Below, piece by piece: positions 10,528-22,900 of a stretch of 64,000 bases of DNA. The notes under the pieces are model-generated. The model was not told the DNA's origin and ran no database searches. It was given only the letters and a program-made list of their open reading frames with translations. Position numbers and translations under genes: made by a program. Positions within the stretch are counted from its first letter, which is position 1; each line of letters begins with the position of its first letter. Origin of the DNA: Miscanthus floridulus (lineage: Eukaryota; Streptophyta; Magnoliopsida; Poales; Poaceae); the NCBI RefSeq assembly GCF_019320115.1, contig NC_089584.1, forward strand, positions 105,825,111 through 105,889,110. Direction: 5' to 3'.

Positions 10528-12270
10528 GAACGTGTAGAGGTGGAGGGTCAGGAAATCTAAGGGGGAATGGTGGAAGGAGCGACGGCGGGCTACAGGCCGA
10601 GTTCTTGAAAAGCTCTTTTTACGATATGGCAAGGAGACTACGGAGAGGGGGCAGGGTATAGGAGGAGTTATAGATATTAACCACTGTCGATGCCTTGGGA
10701 ACTGCCGAAGAACAAGTAGAGGAGACGAGGAGATGGGGAGATGTATGTGTACATGCATTTGTAGGCATACATGTACATGCATTCAAAGGGGTATAGTTAG
10801 CTGGAAGATGACTCTTTGCCTAGTGCACTAGTGCACTAGTTTGTCCTTGAGGATTCAACACCAGTGTCTACATGCAAGCTACAGCATAACGTAGGCCTAC
10901 AGCATGACTACGACTGGCATTACACCAAGACGCAGGCCTAGTACTCAAAAACTCTATTGACTATGACTGACATTACACAGTGACGCAGCAAAACATGACA
11001 TGCCCCAAGATGGTAGATGGTGGACATGACAGATTAGTCTTAATTATGAAGATAACTTTCGCATGCTTTCGTACGTAGCATATCATATACTATGGTCTTC
11101 GTGACAACGACCAAGATGCATCGCCACATATAGTACCAATCCAAGGGACGATGTAAGCAAAACGAGGTCATACAATGCAACATGGAATATGTAAGCAAAT
11201 AAAACGAGGTCATACAATGCAATTACTGCTGGTGCTGCTGCCATGTTTTTTCAGCACCAGTAAATTATTACATCGACCTAAGACATAGATTAATCACTAG
11301 TGCTACTAATTACTACCGGTGCTATCGCATGCATTGTCCCCCTGCTGTCGGTGCTTCGAGCTGTGCGTGGGAAGGGTGCTTGGCTTCTTGACGCGCGGTG
11401 GTGCAATGGCGGCTGACGATGCATGGGTGGGTGGAACTGACGGTGCATTAACTCGCACCCCTTGGAAGACGGAGCGCCTACGTTGGGAACCGGTGCGAGC
11501 AGCCAAGATGGACTCTTGGGTAAATGTGGCATCTCTTTGTGGGGAAGTGAAGGGCCACGACCAGTCGAAGGACTGGGTAAAACGGCGGCTCTTCATGGGA
11601 ACCACGCGAGCAGCGTGGCTAGGGAGTTGAAGGGCCTACGCGCAAAGTAGGGACAAATAATCACTCAAAGGAATAAATTCCTTCAGACTTACCAAAATCA
11701 GGTGATAGCTCAATGGTTTGTTCGCTGCTCTAGAACTTGTAGGCTTTGGTTCGATTCAGGGATGCAACACATTTTTTTGCATTTTCTTTCAATTTATATT
11801 CCTTCATTTTTAATTTACAAATTTTTTAGTCCTAATTTTTTTGCCAATTTAGGTCTATACAATTCCATTATATATTTTCTTAAGTCCTAACACAATGTGC
11901 ATGAGTGGATGCTATCACAAATACAAAGGTAAGTGTATATCACTAGCCTGGTTTAATTTATCACAAATACAAATACAAAGATAAGTGTATCTTGGTGTCA
12001 CGAACCCAAACCTAGGTACATATGTCACGCTGCGAAAAGATGGTTTGTGCGATAAATCCTATCCTTGAGGAGATCGATTACCAATTTGCACTAAAACATT
12101 GTCTGAGCTCCCACATGAAATCACCTCAAGGCAAAGAAGGTGACATTGAACAAGATACACCTATATGATATGCCATATATATGATACACCTATATGATAC
12201 ACATTTGATCAAACAAGATTCCAACTTGTCTATTCATAAGCCCCTGGTACCTTGGACACATTCGAAAAAG
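10528..12270. other. Intergenic segment of CACTA unit, copy 2, with tRNA-like module
   Basis: Same content as 4991-6733: the small hairpin (11229-11260), a two-strand open GC-richer stretch (11317-11650), a tRNA-like module at 11700-11770 with A box TAGCTCAATGG and B box GGTTCGATTC followed by a T-run, and an AT-rich end. No gene is recognised. Confidence 0.5.
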
Positions 12271-12597
12271 GTATGTTCATTGTAGAGTACGTAAATAGTA
12301 AAGCAAATGACAAAATGTTAATACAAGGGGTCGAGTAACACAATGCAAATAAAACCATGTGAAAGGAAAAAAGTTTTTTGAGAAATTGGAAAAAAGAATC
12401 ACCTGATTTGGACAACAAATGCGAAATCTAAACACGTTTAATGTTTTTACAATGAATCAAAATAAAAAAGATGAACACCATGAACCGAACTAGAACAGCA
12501 TATGAACCCGACGCCAACAAGTGGGTCCCTCATATCAGTGGCACGCCAGCCCAAAACTATGTATAATAATGTAGACAAGCAAGAAGTGAAACAAAAC

Positions 12598-12670
12598 AAC
12601 CAGTAACTCAATGGTGTCTACGACAGTGATATAAATCGACGTTCCAGGTTTGATCCTTGTTCTCCACCCT
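12598..12670 (+). other. Second type of tRNA-like sequence in the CACTA element
   Basis: TAACTCAATGG at about 12604-12614 resembles a pol III A box and AGGTTTGATCC at about 12647-12657 resembles a B box. T-rich runs follow. It differs from the module in the duplicated unit, so at least two kinds of tRNA-like sequence lie in the central region. It could be a SINE head or chance similarity. The rest of 12271-13119 holds no recognised gene and presumably includes the TNPA leader. Confidence 0.35.
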
Positions 12671-13119
12671 TTTTCCACTTATTTTTTTTGTAATTTTTGC
12701 TAAAAATTGGCTTGGCGCCCGCATGTAGCCATTTACCGCCTAATACCCCGCCCATTATGCGAACAAAATGAATCTTAACATCCCCACTTCCTCATTATCC
12801 TCCCCATCTCCTCCAATTCTTTCCTTCCCCACCTCCAACTCGGTTCCCGATCTACACCCACCGCCGCCGCTTGTCTTTGCCGTATCATCGTCATTGGAGG
12901 GGTGCCGGTGCAGGACAGCCCATACCTAGAGGCCGCTACGACGTGCCTCCCCACCATCGGTGCTCAAGCCTCAAGGACTCCCAGACTTCCTCTTCATCAA
13001 AGTTATGGCAACCCTATGGCCATTGATCTATTCACTTTTCACTTACGAAAGAGTAATGCATGTACCTATGGGTCTATGTAGTTAACTTGTTCAATGTAGT
13101 TGGACTGCAGATTGCATCA

Positions 13120-15615
13120 ATGGAGACTCAATCGACGTCACCTGTGTTCAACACGCCAACACCTGCTTCATTGTCCAGACCCAGGCCAACGATGTCGCTT
13201 TTTCAAACACCTTCGTCCAGGACGGCGACACCTCCTGCCGATGAAGATGGAGGTGATGGCAACCAATCACAAGAAAACCTCTGGCGTTCCACTCAGGATG
13301 ACGATAGGTAACGACACAATGTCTGTTTGGATGCTACTGCAATGATTTAGAATTTGACAAATTACTTCAATAATAGTGAGATCCTTCAATAAATGGTAGT
13401 GAGATGCTTCAATAATATGAAGGACACATTATTGTTTGCCATTCTCAAGTTGTTCCTTCTTTAAATATTGTTTAGGGTGTGCTTATGTTTCTTATTACAT
13501 TCTATGACAGCTCAGAACAAACATGGATTGTTTCTTTCACTTGCAAGGGGGCACCGGGGGGGCAATAATTTGCTCAATATACAATAGCCAGGGACGAGCT
13601 CACGTTTGGTAACTTAATAACAATGAAATCAAATTTGGGGTATGGTACCAGGGACTACTTGTACTATAAGAGGAGAAGTGGTAACTCTGTAGCAACACTA
13701 AACGATATCGAATATGATGTCGATGCAAATGCAATGATATCAAGTAATGCAGAGGAGAGGGAGGTCAGATTAGTATTGTCAAGGGATCAAATAACAGAGC
13801 GAACTATGGACATAACACCCATTAAATTGCCAAGAACTGTGGCATCAAATAGTGAACATTCCATAGATGAGTCACTTGATGATTACAAGGTGTGGCTTAA
13901 TAATATGCATAGACAGGGCCAAGGCATGGGTAAGTTATGTTGCTGCCCTATTATGAATTGTTATATTATATTATATTGCAATGGCCAAATCACTAATAGC
14001 AGCATGGCTTTTGTAGATTTTGAAGATATATATAGGGATGACACAGTCAAGACTTACAAAGAATGGTTAAGGGTGCAAGGAAAACTAGATTAAATTAGTA
14101 ATATATACCTTCTTTTCCCAAAATGTCAACCAACTTATTATTAGTCCTTCACAATACATTTATAGTTTACACTTGTGACCTATTGTCTGCAGGTGCATAT
14201 GACAACCCTACAAATCAGATAGATTTACTAAATTCAAGTCAAGATAGCAATCCAACACCACCTCTGAACTAGCCATCACATGCTCGGCGTGAGAAAACAC
14301 AGGGAGATAGTAAGCAATGCTTATTGTGATTTTATTTTGATGTTTAGTTCAGTTCAGTTTTCCCTATATAAATGATTTTGTTTAATCTCTTGCAATGTAT
14401 ATTGTTTCGATGGACAAGACTCCCAAAAGAGGAAGGCACGAGGTACTATGAAAGGATTGGTAGCCAGCCATAAGAGATCCAAGTAGGGTAGTCAGAAGCT
14501 TAAAGTCTAATTCTCTAGACGTGGAGGAGATGTAAGTGAGAACGCACACACATTTACTAATGAAATAGTAGTGTACATAAGGAAAAAAGCACCACTCATT
14601 GGGGTGAGAACATGGAAGGATATCCACCAAGATGTCAAAAATTCAATAGTATCTGATATGATGGTAAGTTTCTGATTTGTTTTTGCTAGCATACACAGTT
14701 TTGTTACCAAATTATTTAAGAAGTGACCTAGAATTTATGTTTTATATGTTGAACAACATAAGTGGGACATTGAGAATAACGAAGAAAATAGGAAAAAGAT
14801 ATGGACCATCACTAATGAGCGTTACAAAGGATGGCGAGCAACATTTAGTGCTACGTACAGGGCATACACCGCCTATGAGGAGAGAATGAGACATAAGCCA
14901 GAAGAGTTGGACATTGTTGAATGGCACTATCTGGTTTTGTATTTTGGCAAGACAAATTTTTAGGTTTGATGACCTTTACTTTATTCTTTCCATTTGAACT
15001 TGATGAAATAAAGGCTATGTTTCGGTACATTGCAATATTTTTTATAATCAACTCCTTGTGCAGAGGGTTAGTTGCAAGAATTATCGGAATCGGCATAATG
15101 TAAAGGTACACCATCGGGCAGGATCAAAGACTTTTTCTCAGTGTAGCTTTGAGAAGGTAATAACTTCAGAAGCACATGACCATGCTTCCTTACCTTTTGA
15201 AATATCGCTAATTTGTTACATTCTTGCCTAATTAGAGGGACCCAATAACTGGTGATGAGCCAAATGATTTGGACCTTTTCATGATCACGCACAGTAAGAA
15301 TGGGCAATGGACAAGCCAAGAATCTAGGAATGTCTATGTGAGTATATAATAGTTTGTACAAACCTTATTAACTGATGCAAAGTGAACCCCTACAAAATCA
15401 TTTTCAATAAACTACTTCAACTGTCCTCCTTTGTTAGGATAATGCATGTAGCAAAATTTTGGAGAGGGAAACAGATGGAGAAGCACTCATCATCTTAGAT
15501 GTGTAGCAAAGAAGGGGATATGACAGTTAGTTTTACTACTACTAAAGCACTGAGGGATGCTGCGGCTAAGAAACGAGCATTATCCAAAAGGAATCAACAA
15601 GCTGGCAAAGCATAG
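13120..15615 (+). pseudogene. TNPA-like second CACTA gene (Transposase_24/PttA type), multi-exon, broken
   Basis: A series of plus-strand coding blocks separated by GT-AG-like boundaries resembles the plant PttA/En-Spm second gene. In order: METQSTSPVFNTP at 13120; GYGTRDYLYYKRRSGN with EEREVRLVLSRDQ at 13623-13930; DFEDIYRDDTVK at 14013; VVYIRKKAPLIGVRTWKDIH ending at a GTAAGT donor near 14663; WTITNERYKGWRATF with TAYEERMRHKPEELD near 14800-14930; CKNYRNRH with HHRAGSKTFSQ near 15070-15150; DPITGDEPNDLDLF with THSKNGQWTSQES near 15240-15335; and KILERETDGEA near 15455. Proteins of this kind bind subterminal repeats and assist the transposase. Stops inside the exons (TAG near 14270 and 14484, TAA near 14506) indicate a pseudogene. 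Exon borders are my estimates. Confidence 0.7.
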
Positions 15616-16092
15616 GTGATTTTTGACTCCACTACCTATGAATATTTCTGAATCAGATTTAGTTGGCTAGTTCCTGTTACTGTAAAGTAAAATGATACTT
15701 AGCTGAATACTAAGTTTCTATTTGCTGAATATACTAATGTTAATGATTGTTTCAGGAGCAAGATAGAGTTTGAGTGGAGCGCACAACTGATGGATGGTCA
15801 ATGTCAAGCTAACCTTTGCTACAGTGCTACACATAGTTTATTACATTTTGAACTGTTCAAAGTAGCTATTGTGCGTCAGATACCTTATGTGTTTCAATTG
15901 TTGTGCGTGTGTTATCAACTAAGTTTGATATTGGATGTGGTTTCATTAATGAGTTGTACAAACAAAGCATATTTTGGATTAATGGATGTCTAAATGCTTC
16001 TTTCATCATATATTGTTCGGCATTCAATTATTGTTTGAAGCAAACAAAGCATTGCAATATGGACTATCGACAAAATAATTTGGCATTGCAAT
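15616..16092. other. AT-rich 3-prime region after the TNPA-like gene
   Basis: No family motif is visible. This stretch probably holds the 3-prime untranslated region and the start of the subterminal zone. TTGCAATAT-like words begin to appear near 16050-16090. Confidence 0.4.
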
Positions 16093-16768
16093 ATATGATA
16101 TAGCAACAAACAAACGGTGTTGCAAAAAACATCATACCAACAGAATAGTGGGCGTTGCAATAGAGTCTTCAAACTGTAGCAACACAATAGTTAGTGTGGC
16201 AATAGAGGGTCCAACAATAGCAACCGGTATTGATCGTTGCAATAGAGAGACAACCTCTAGTAACCAAACATTTACTGTGGCAATAGACGGATGCACCTAT
16301 ACCAACCACAATGTTTAGTGTTGCAATAGAGAGGCTACCTCTAGCAACCAAATATTTATCGTGGTAATAGATGGTTCCACCTATAGCAACCAGTATTGAT
16401 CGTTGCAATAGAGACGCTACCTCTAGCAACCAAATATTTATCGTGGCAATAGACGGTTCCACCTATAGCAACCACTGAGATAGCATGGCAACAGAGGGTC
16501 TATCTATTGTAATGCTATTGATGCGTGTCAGTAAGGTCTATTGCAACACCAAATATCATTGATAGTGCACCTATTGCCACACTTTGGGTTCATGGCAATA
16601 GGTATTTCTGGTGTTGTAATAGGGGGAAAATCTATTGCAACACCAAAGAGAGTCGTTGGGCAAACCTTTCCCAACGGTTACTATGGCAACGCCTACCAAC
16701 AAAAATTTTTTGTTGTAATTTTGTCTTTCACAACCATTTTTGGTCTATTGCAACGCTTTTAGGCCATT
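16093..16768. repeat. CACTA subterminal repeat region
   Basis: The words TTGCAATAG, GTGGCAATAG and TAGCAACC recur many times on both strands. Three tandem units of about 83 bp are clear: roughly 16233-16317, 16318-16400 and 16401-16484. Each has the order TTGCAATAGAGA, CTACCTCTAGCAACCAAATA, GTGGCAATAGACGG, CACCTATAGCAACC. Arrays like this are where TNPA-type proteins bind in En/Spm elements. Further single words continue to the terminus. Confidence 0.8.
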
Positions 16769-16793
16769 GCATCAGGGGTAAAACCTTGTAGTG
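16769..16793. repeat. Terminal inverted repeat, right end of CACTA element
   Basis: The sequence ends ACCTTGTAGTG at 16793, the inverse of a CACTACAAGGT start. AGG at 16794-16796 is the presumed 3-bp target duplication. The partner terminus is outside the window. Confidence 0.8.
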
Positions 16794-17467
16794 AGGCCAT
16801 CGGTCCACTGTCGAGGTCCAATAAAGGATGGCACACACTTTGGTTCTACGTGAAGAACGACGTCGCCACCCCCTTGTCAGACTTCACTAGACGCCTAATC
16901 GAAGAGACGCCGTCGGTGTGGGGGTGGGGACCCTCGACAAGGAAAAATAAAATGCTCCACGACCTCCTAGATGCCATCATGCTCCTAAAGAACTATGGTC
17001 TTCGTAGGGCTGGTGTCATCGAGGCGTATCACACGAGGAGGGTGGCATTGCTGATGGCGCGCGCCCTCCCGCTATATAGGATGACGCCCGGCACGTAGCT
17101 CGTCGGGACAGTGCTCACCTAGGGGTGGCTTCACCACAGCGAGGTCATGCAGCGCATCAATGAAGAGACAGAGGAGTCTAACGTTGTGTTCTTATCTCGA
17201 GACATCCCATGATGCGACCAGACGTGGGCTTTGTTGAGTTGCCAACGAGGTTGGGCTTTCGGACCTCCGTTGTGCCACTGCCAGAGCATGCGGCCGTGAG
17301 GGCAACGAACCGCACCGCAGATGAGAAGAGGAAGAAGAAGAAAGATGAGGAGAAGGCGAAGCGGCGGGCGAAGCAGCGAGCGAGGCTGGACCGAGGAAGG
17401 CAACGGCAAGGTTCAGAAGAGGAAGAGGAGGAAGAGGGTGATGGTTTCGGGTCACCCATCCAATAGG
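16794..17467 (+). pseudogene. Antisense ORF of a Tat-type gypsy element (gag-like Transposase_28 type), N-terminal part
   Basis: The plus-strand frame reads GWHTLWFYVKNDV, then TPSVWGWGPSTRKNK, then GVIEAYHTRRVALLMARALP, which matches the 'putative gypsy type transposon' domain common in grass genomes. A lysine- and arginine-rich coiled-coil stretch (17310-17440) and an EEEEEEE run follow. Stops at 17096-17098 (TAG) and 17121-17123 (TAG) break it. The gene is cut on the left by the CACTA end and on the right by copia element A; it resumes at 27794. The function of these proteins is unknown to me. Confidence 0.65.
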
Positions 17468-17472
17468 ATGAG

Positions 17473-19941
17473 TGTAGGGTCGAGATGGCGAACTAGAGGG
17501 GGGGTGAATAGTCCTTTCTAAAATTAATCGCATCGGGTAACCAAAACAAGTGCGGAATTAGAACTATCGGTCTAGCCAAGACTACACCCCTCTATCTATG
17601 TTCTCTAGCACCTTCCAAAGATACTAATTAAGCAACAAAAGTGTCGGGCTAGCTAGAGCTCACCTAACCAATTCTAGGAGCAAGGTCACACAAACCTATG
17701 CCACTAGTACTTTAAGCAACAAGGGAGCTCCTACACATGCTAGTAAGCAAAAGCACAAAGCCAACTAAGCTCACTAGCAATGCTCAATAACAAGGCAACC
17801 AATGCCAAATTAGAGAGCGCAAATACTTAGCTACACAAACTAAGCAAAGTGACTAACAAGGTTACACAAACCTAATTAGCCACGCAAGGGAGCTACTTCT
17901 ATGCTACACAAGCAAGAAGCTAACTAGTAAGCTACACAAGCTAACTAGTTACAAGAGCAACTACACAAGCACAATGTATATGAAAGTAATTACAAGCTTG
18001 TGTAACAAGGATGCAAACCAACGGGAAGAACAAGGTTGACACGATGATTTTTCTCCCGAGGTTCACATGCTTGCCAACACGCTGCGTCCCCATTGTGTCG
18101 ACTGCTCACTTGGTGGTTCGGCGGCTAATTGGCATCACCCGCCAAGCCCACACGTCGGGCACCGCAAGAACCTACCTTGAAAGTGAGGGTAGCTCAATGA
18201 CACGCTCAACTAAAGTTGCTCTTCGCAGCTCCCGCGGGGCGAGCACAATGCCCCTCACAAAGCTCTACTCTAGAGCACCGCACAAGCTTCTTGCGGGCTT
18301 CAATGAAGACCACCACCAAGTCATCTAGGAGGTGGCAACCTCTAAGAGTAACAAGCACCACCGGCTTGCAACTCAATCACCTAGTGCCACTTGATGCAAC
18401 CTCACGATGCAATCGCACTAGAATCGCTCTCTCACACAATCGAATGATCACTATCAAGTATATATGAGATGGAGGGCTCCCAAGCACTACTACACAAGCC
18501 ACCAAGGCTCTAGTGTGCTCAGCTACTGGCCTAAGGCTGACCATGACTTCTATTTATAACCCCACAAACAAATAGAGCCGTTACCCCTTCACTGGGCAAA
18601 AGTTAGGACGATCAGACGCTCCGGTCTGATCGACTAGACGCTGGACCTCAGCGTCCGGTCGTGCGATGCACGCCACATGTCCCTGCTTCAAATACTATTT
18701 GCCCGATCTCAACGGTCATCTATCGACTGGATGCAACAGCTTGAACTGATCAAACTCAGCAACCCTAGCGTCCGGTCATTTCTAGTAAGGTACCAGACAT
18801 GACCGAACGCGTCCGGTCGGTCACGATCGGACGCAGCACCAGTGTCCGGTCACCTCCAGCAACACTGCTCTGCCTATGTCATCATATGTCACCCTGACCG
18901 GACGCATACGGCCAGCGTCCGGTCACTTCTAGCGCCAGCATCCAGTCGATGACTGATGCCAGCCCACTGACCACCACTACTGACCGAACGCTGGAACCCA
19001 GTGTCTAGTCACTGCGTGACCAGAGTCCGGTCCACTCTATGGGACCCTATCTTTTCTGTATAGGGCATCGGTGGCATCGTCGGACTGTCCGCACTCTACG
19101 GGCGGACACTCCACCGGTGGAGTTTCAAACCATTCTCGCCTCTGTTTCATCGCCGAGTTGATCCACATCAACTCCAACTTCATCTCCCTTGGAAATGTGC
19201 CAACACCACCAAGTGTACACCACTATGTGTATGTGTGTTAGCATTTTCACAATCATTTTTCAAAGGGTTAGCCACTCAACTTAGCACACCAGTCAATCCT
19301 AGCGACGATGCAAAGTTAGATCACTCGAGTGGCACTAGATGACCGATATGCAAACAAGTTTGCCCCTCTTGATAGTATGGCCATCTATCCTAAACCTGGT
19401 CACAAACTTCTCTACACACCTATGACCGGTGAAATGAAATGCCCTAGGTTACACCTTTGCCTTGCGCATTCCATTCCATCTCCTCCAATGTCGATGCAAC
19501 ACATGCACCAACACAATCAACAATGATATAATCCACTTCATATCATCACGTGATCACATTGGTTCATCGATCTTGACTTCACTTGCTTTTCACCATTACC
19601 TTCATCCATCAACGCCAAGTCTTGCTTAAGCTTCACCACCATGCGATCCATCGCTCCAAAGCCTCTGACTTGTCCTTCACGCTTGCAACCGGTCCATCAA
19701 GCCAAGTCTTGTCTTGATCTTCTCCACCTTGATCACATGACTCAATGTCATGTCTCATGTGCAATGAGCTCCTTCATCATCACATGTGTGAGCTTTGCAA
19801 CATCTCCAAGCCATTTTCACCTTCATGGCATATGTTGCTCACACATATGTACCTATGGACTAATCACCTGTGTATCTCACATAAACACAATTAGTCCACC
19901 TAGGTTGTCACTCAATTACCAAAACCACACAAGGACCTTTC
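17473..19941 (-). repeat. Element A 3-prime LTR (left)
   Basis: LTR of about 2469 bp matching 25340-27788 throughout with scattered substitutions. A GC-rich part (18600-19040) holds many copies of GTCCGGTC and its inverse GACCGGAC. It ends CCTTTCA at 19941, followed directly by the polypurine tract complement. Confidence 0.93.
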
Positions 19942-22900
19942 AATCTCCCCCTTTTTGGTAATTGATGACAACTCTACAAAGATATGGAAATTAAGCTCTT
20001 TTGGATTCATGTTGCTTGCCCAAGCAATTTTACCATGTGTAAATGATTTTGGACAAGTACCACAAACCCGAGATGGTAGTATTAGCTCCCCCTACATATG
20101 TGCTAGAGTGTTTGATTTGAAGGTCGCACATATGCATAGATTAAAATTGTGGGAGAGTAATTACTACAGAATGATGCTAAGGTGTATAGAATAAACCTTT
20201 GAAGCATGTACCAATCAGAGTTGCACCTTTAAGTTCATCCTTAGCACCATGGTTAGTTAGATATCACTTGGAAATAAAAGCACTAGATACCTTGTGAGAT
20301 CAACATTAAAAGCAAGGTACTAGCATTACTTGAAAAGCATACCAAGTGTCTAGCTATCATCCTATGCATACTAGTTATCAAATCATCATTCAAGTTCTAC
20401 AACTAGCATACACCACACAAGCATGCATATTGAATTTGAAAGCTTATGCAATGCAAGCAAGCACATGAATATGCACATATCAAATGCAATCAATCCAAGT
20501 TCATGAGCTTGCTCCCCCTACTTGTGTGCTTCTCTTGTCCAAGAATTTTAATCCATCTCTTTTCTTCAATGTTGCTCCCTCTTTGTCCATGTCCATGTCC
20601 AACCTCTACTTCTTTGAGCTTTTATATCTTATCTCTCCCCCTTGTACAATCTCAATATCTTTGTACAATCTCTCCCCCTTTGTCATCAATTTCTATAAAA
20701 GGTGTGCTTCTCATTGATGCAAAGGTATGCATTTGGGGTAGATGGTTGAGGCTTGAATCTTGCATTTTTGATGGACATCACTTGATTGTTGGAATGACAC
20801 CATTTGTAGATACCACTTGTAACTTGTACCACTTGTATCTTATGTAGGGCTTCTTGAGACACCACACATAAGATTTTTTATCTTGATATCAATTTGTGGG
20901 ACACCTCCCCCTATGTGATAGCATGGGTCATCCATTTGATACACTTGAGCTCTTGTAGGTGAAGGATGCATTCTTCATTTGATGATCACTTAAAGTTGAG
21001 GATCACTTGTGGAACCATTTTCTTGCATGATTGATATTATGTGTAGATGTGATATCACTTGAAAGAATCTTCTAGTATGGAACCACTTGTTGGATTTATC
21101 AATAAAAACCATTTCTTGAACATTTGCTATCTTCATGAGTACCACTTATAGGATATCACTTGTGAGTTGATCTAGACATCACTTGTAGATTCTTGATAAA
21201 ATATTTGAGTCTAGATACCACATATAACAAACAAACTAGATATCCATTTGCATTGTTGTCTTGTGCTTGTACTCTTATCACTATCATGAGCTTCTATGGT
21301 TGACTTGAACTAAATTGATTTGCTTAAGCTTCCAAGTCCGGTTTGAACCAATGACAAGCTTTTTCACACCTCTTGCAAGAGTTATCTTGCCAATGTTGTA
21401 CTTGTCACTTGTTAGCAATCCAAATTAGATCAAGTACTTGGGATCACTAGCTCATGAACAAATTCATATACTAACCACTAGATCAAGTAATAATTCAAGC
21501 AATAGTGGTAGGTTATGAATTTAAACATTTCATTTGTTATGCATGATCCTATGAAGTATGAACTATATGCACTAACCGCATACTAGTAAGGGATGAAATG
21601 ATCATGCTCATTACAATGATACCTTTGCTATGTTGGAGTAGAGGATAGTCACATAGATTCCAATTCTTTACTCCAATAGCAATGTGAAGTCCAATTATAA
21701 GCTTGGTGAAGACCAATAGATACCATTTTGAATTCCACTCTTCACCCATATGAAATGAATACCACTTATGATCAAGTGCACTTTCTTGTTGTGGTTGGCT
21801 TGCTTTATCTTTTGATCTTTGCTTGCATGAGAGCATCAATTTGAGAATACCACTTGAAATATCATGACTAGCTCTTTTTTAGGTGTTGCTTGCTTTTCTT
21901 GATCAACCCTTTTGATTGCTTCAACTAAGCATCTCAAATGTTCCTCAGATCACCACTTTCATGTTAGCCTTCCAAGTACCACACTTGGTTCACCTACGCA
22001 TAGGCGGCAAGCCCCTACACTAGGGAGAAGTGACCTCTCTCCAAGAATCATTCTTGATACTCACTTGAAATGACTTGATTGATTGATCCAAGTGATGGGC
22101 TTAACTTGGTGAGTAACCTTGATTCCTTCTTTAAGTCCTTTTCTTTCTTCTTGTTTAAGTCATTTTCTTTCTACTAAATGATTTCCAATAGTCACTAGAA
22201 CTTAAACTTCAACTTCATCTTGAGTTTGATCTTGATCTTTCAATTTAAGTACCGAATGTGTGCAAAGTACACTCCACAATCAAATAGCCTTATACTCTTT
22301 GCTTGTCATGCTTCTAGATCATCTCAAAACCAAACTTAGGTACCTCAAACACTTGTAAACATGTTTTCAACTTGAGGACCTTTCAATCAAAGTGACTCTA
22401 GATCAATCCAACATTTGTCACTTTTCTGACAGATTTTGTACCCTTCAAAGAAATAAGCATATCTCCCAAAGTACAAATCAAAATATCATAAAATTTGGTG
22501 GAGATGTGCTTTACTAAGTTATCTAGCAGATGTAAAAATTTGAGCTTCATTTGACTTCTAAATTGCTACCCGATTTCAATTCTTCCACCACTGCTATATG
22601 CTGAAAACTGCTGCACTATAGCTGATAAGATCCACTCCAAAACTAAAGCATTCCTTATCCAATTCTCATGAAAATTTTACAGCATCTTATACCATAAGTC
22701 TAGAGAATGTACACTAATTTTTATGCCAATCCAATAAGTTTTGATTACTCAAACATGGCTAAGATCACAGCTCACTCAGATTTTGCAATATAGGACAGAT
22801 TTCAATCACATGAGCTATACTTCATCAAGTATGAATCAAACTTGAAACTAACTTGTTTGAATACTTCCATAAGACATAAATCCATTTAATCTACTTACTA

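Larger units (their letters stand above)
6740..12270. repeat. Tandem duplication inside the CACTA element, copy 2
   Basis: Second copy of the 5531-bp unit (see 1203-6733). The homology starts exactly at 6740 and ends at 12270, after which 12271 onward (GTATGTTC) is unique and leads into the TNPA-like gene. The order left flank, unit, unit, right flank means the original element had tnp2, one unit and TNPA, and the copy was added inside it. Confidence 0.97.
1..16793. mobile_element. CACTA (En/Spm) DNA transposon, right-hand part, left end outside window
   Basis: The right terminus is CTTGTAGTG (16785-16793), the inverse of the CACTACAAG end typical of CACTA elements, preceded by a dense block of TTGCAAT-containing subterminal repeats. 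Inside are the two genes expected for the superfamily: a tnp2-type transposase on the minus strand (3484 down to the window start) and a TNPA-like gene on the plus strand (13120 to about 15615). The two genes diverge from a shared central region. The tnp2 C-terminal part runs off base 1, so the element exceeds 16.8 kb. The three bases AGG at 16794-16796 would be the right copy of a 3-bp target duplication; the left copy cannot be seen. Both genes carry stop codons, so the element looks non-autonomous. Confidence 0.88.

Noticed and set aside
16231..16484. CRISPR-like repeat array
   Set aside because: The units are contiguous tandem repeats with no unique spacers, in a plant transposon end.
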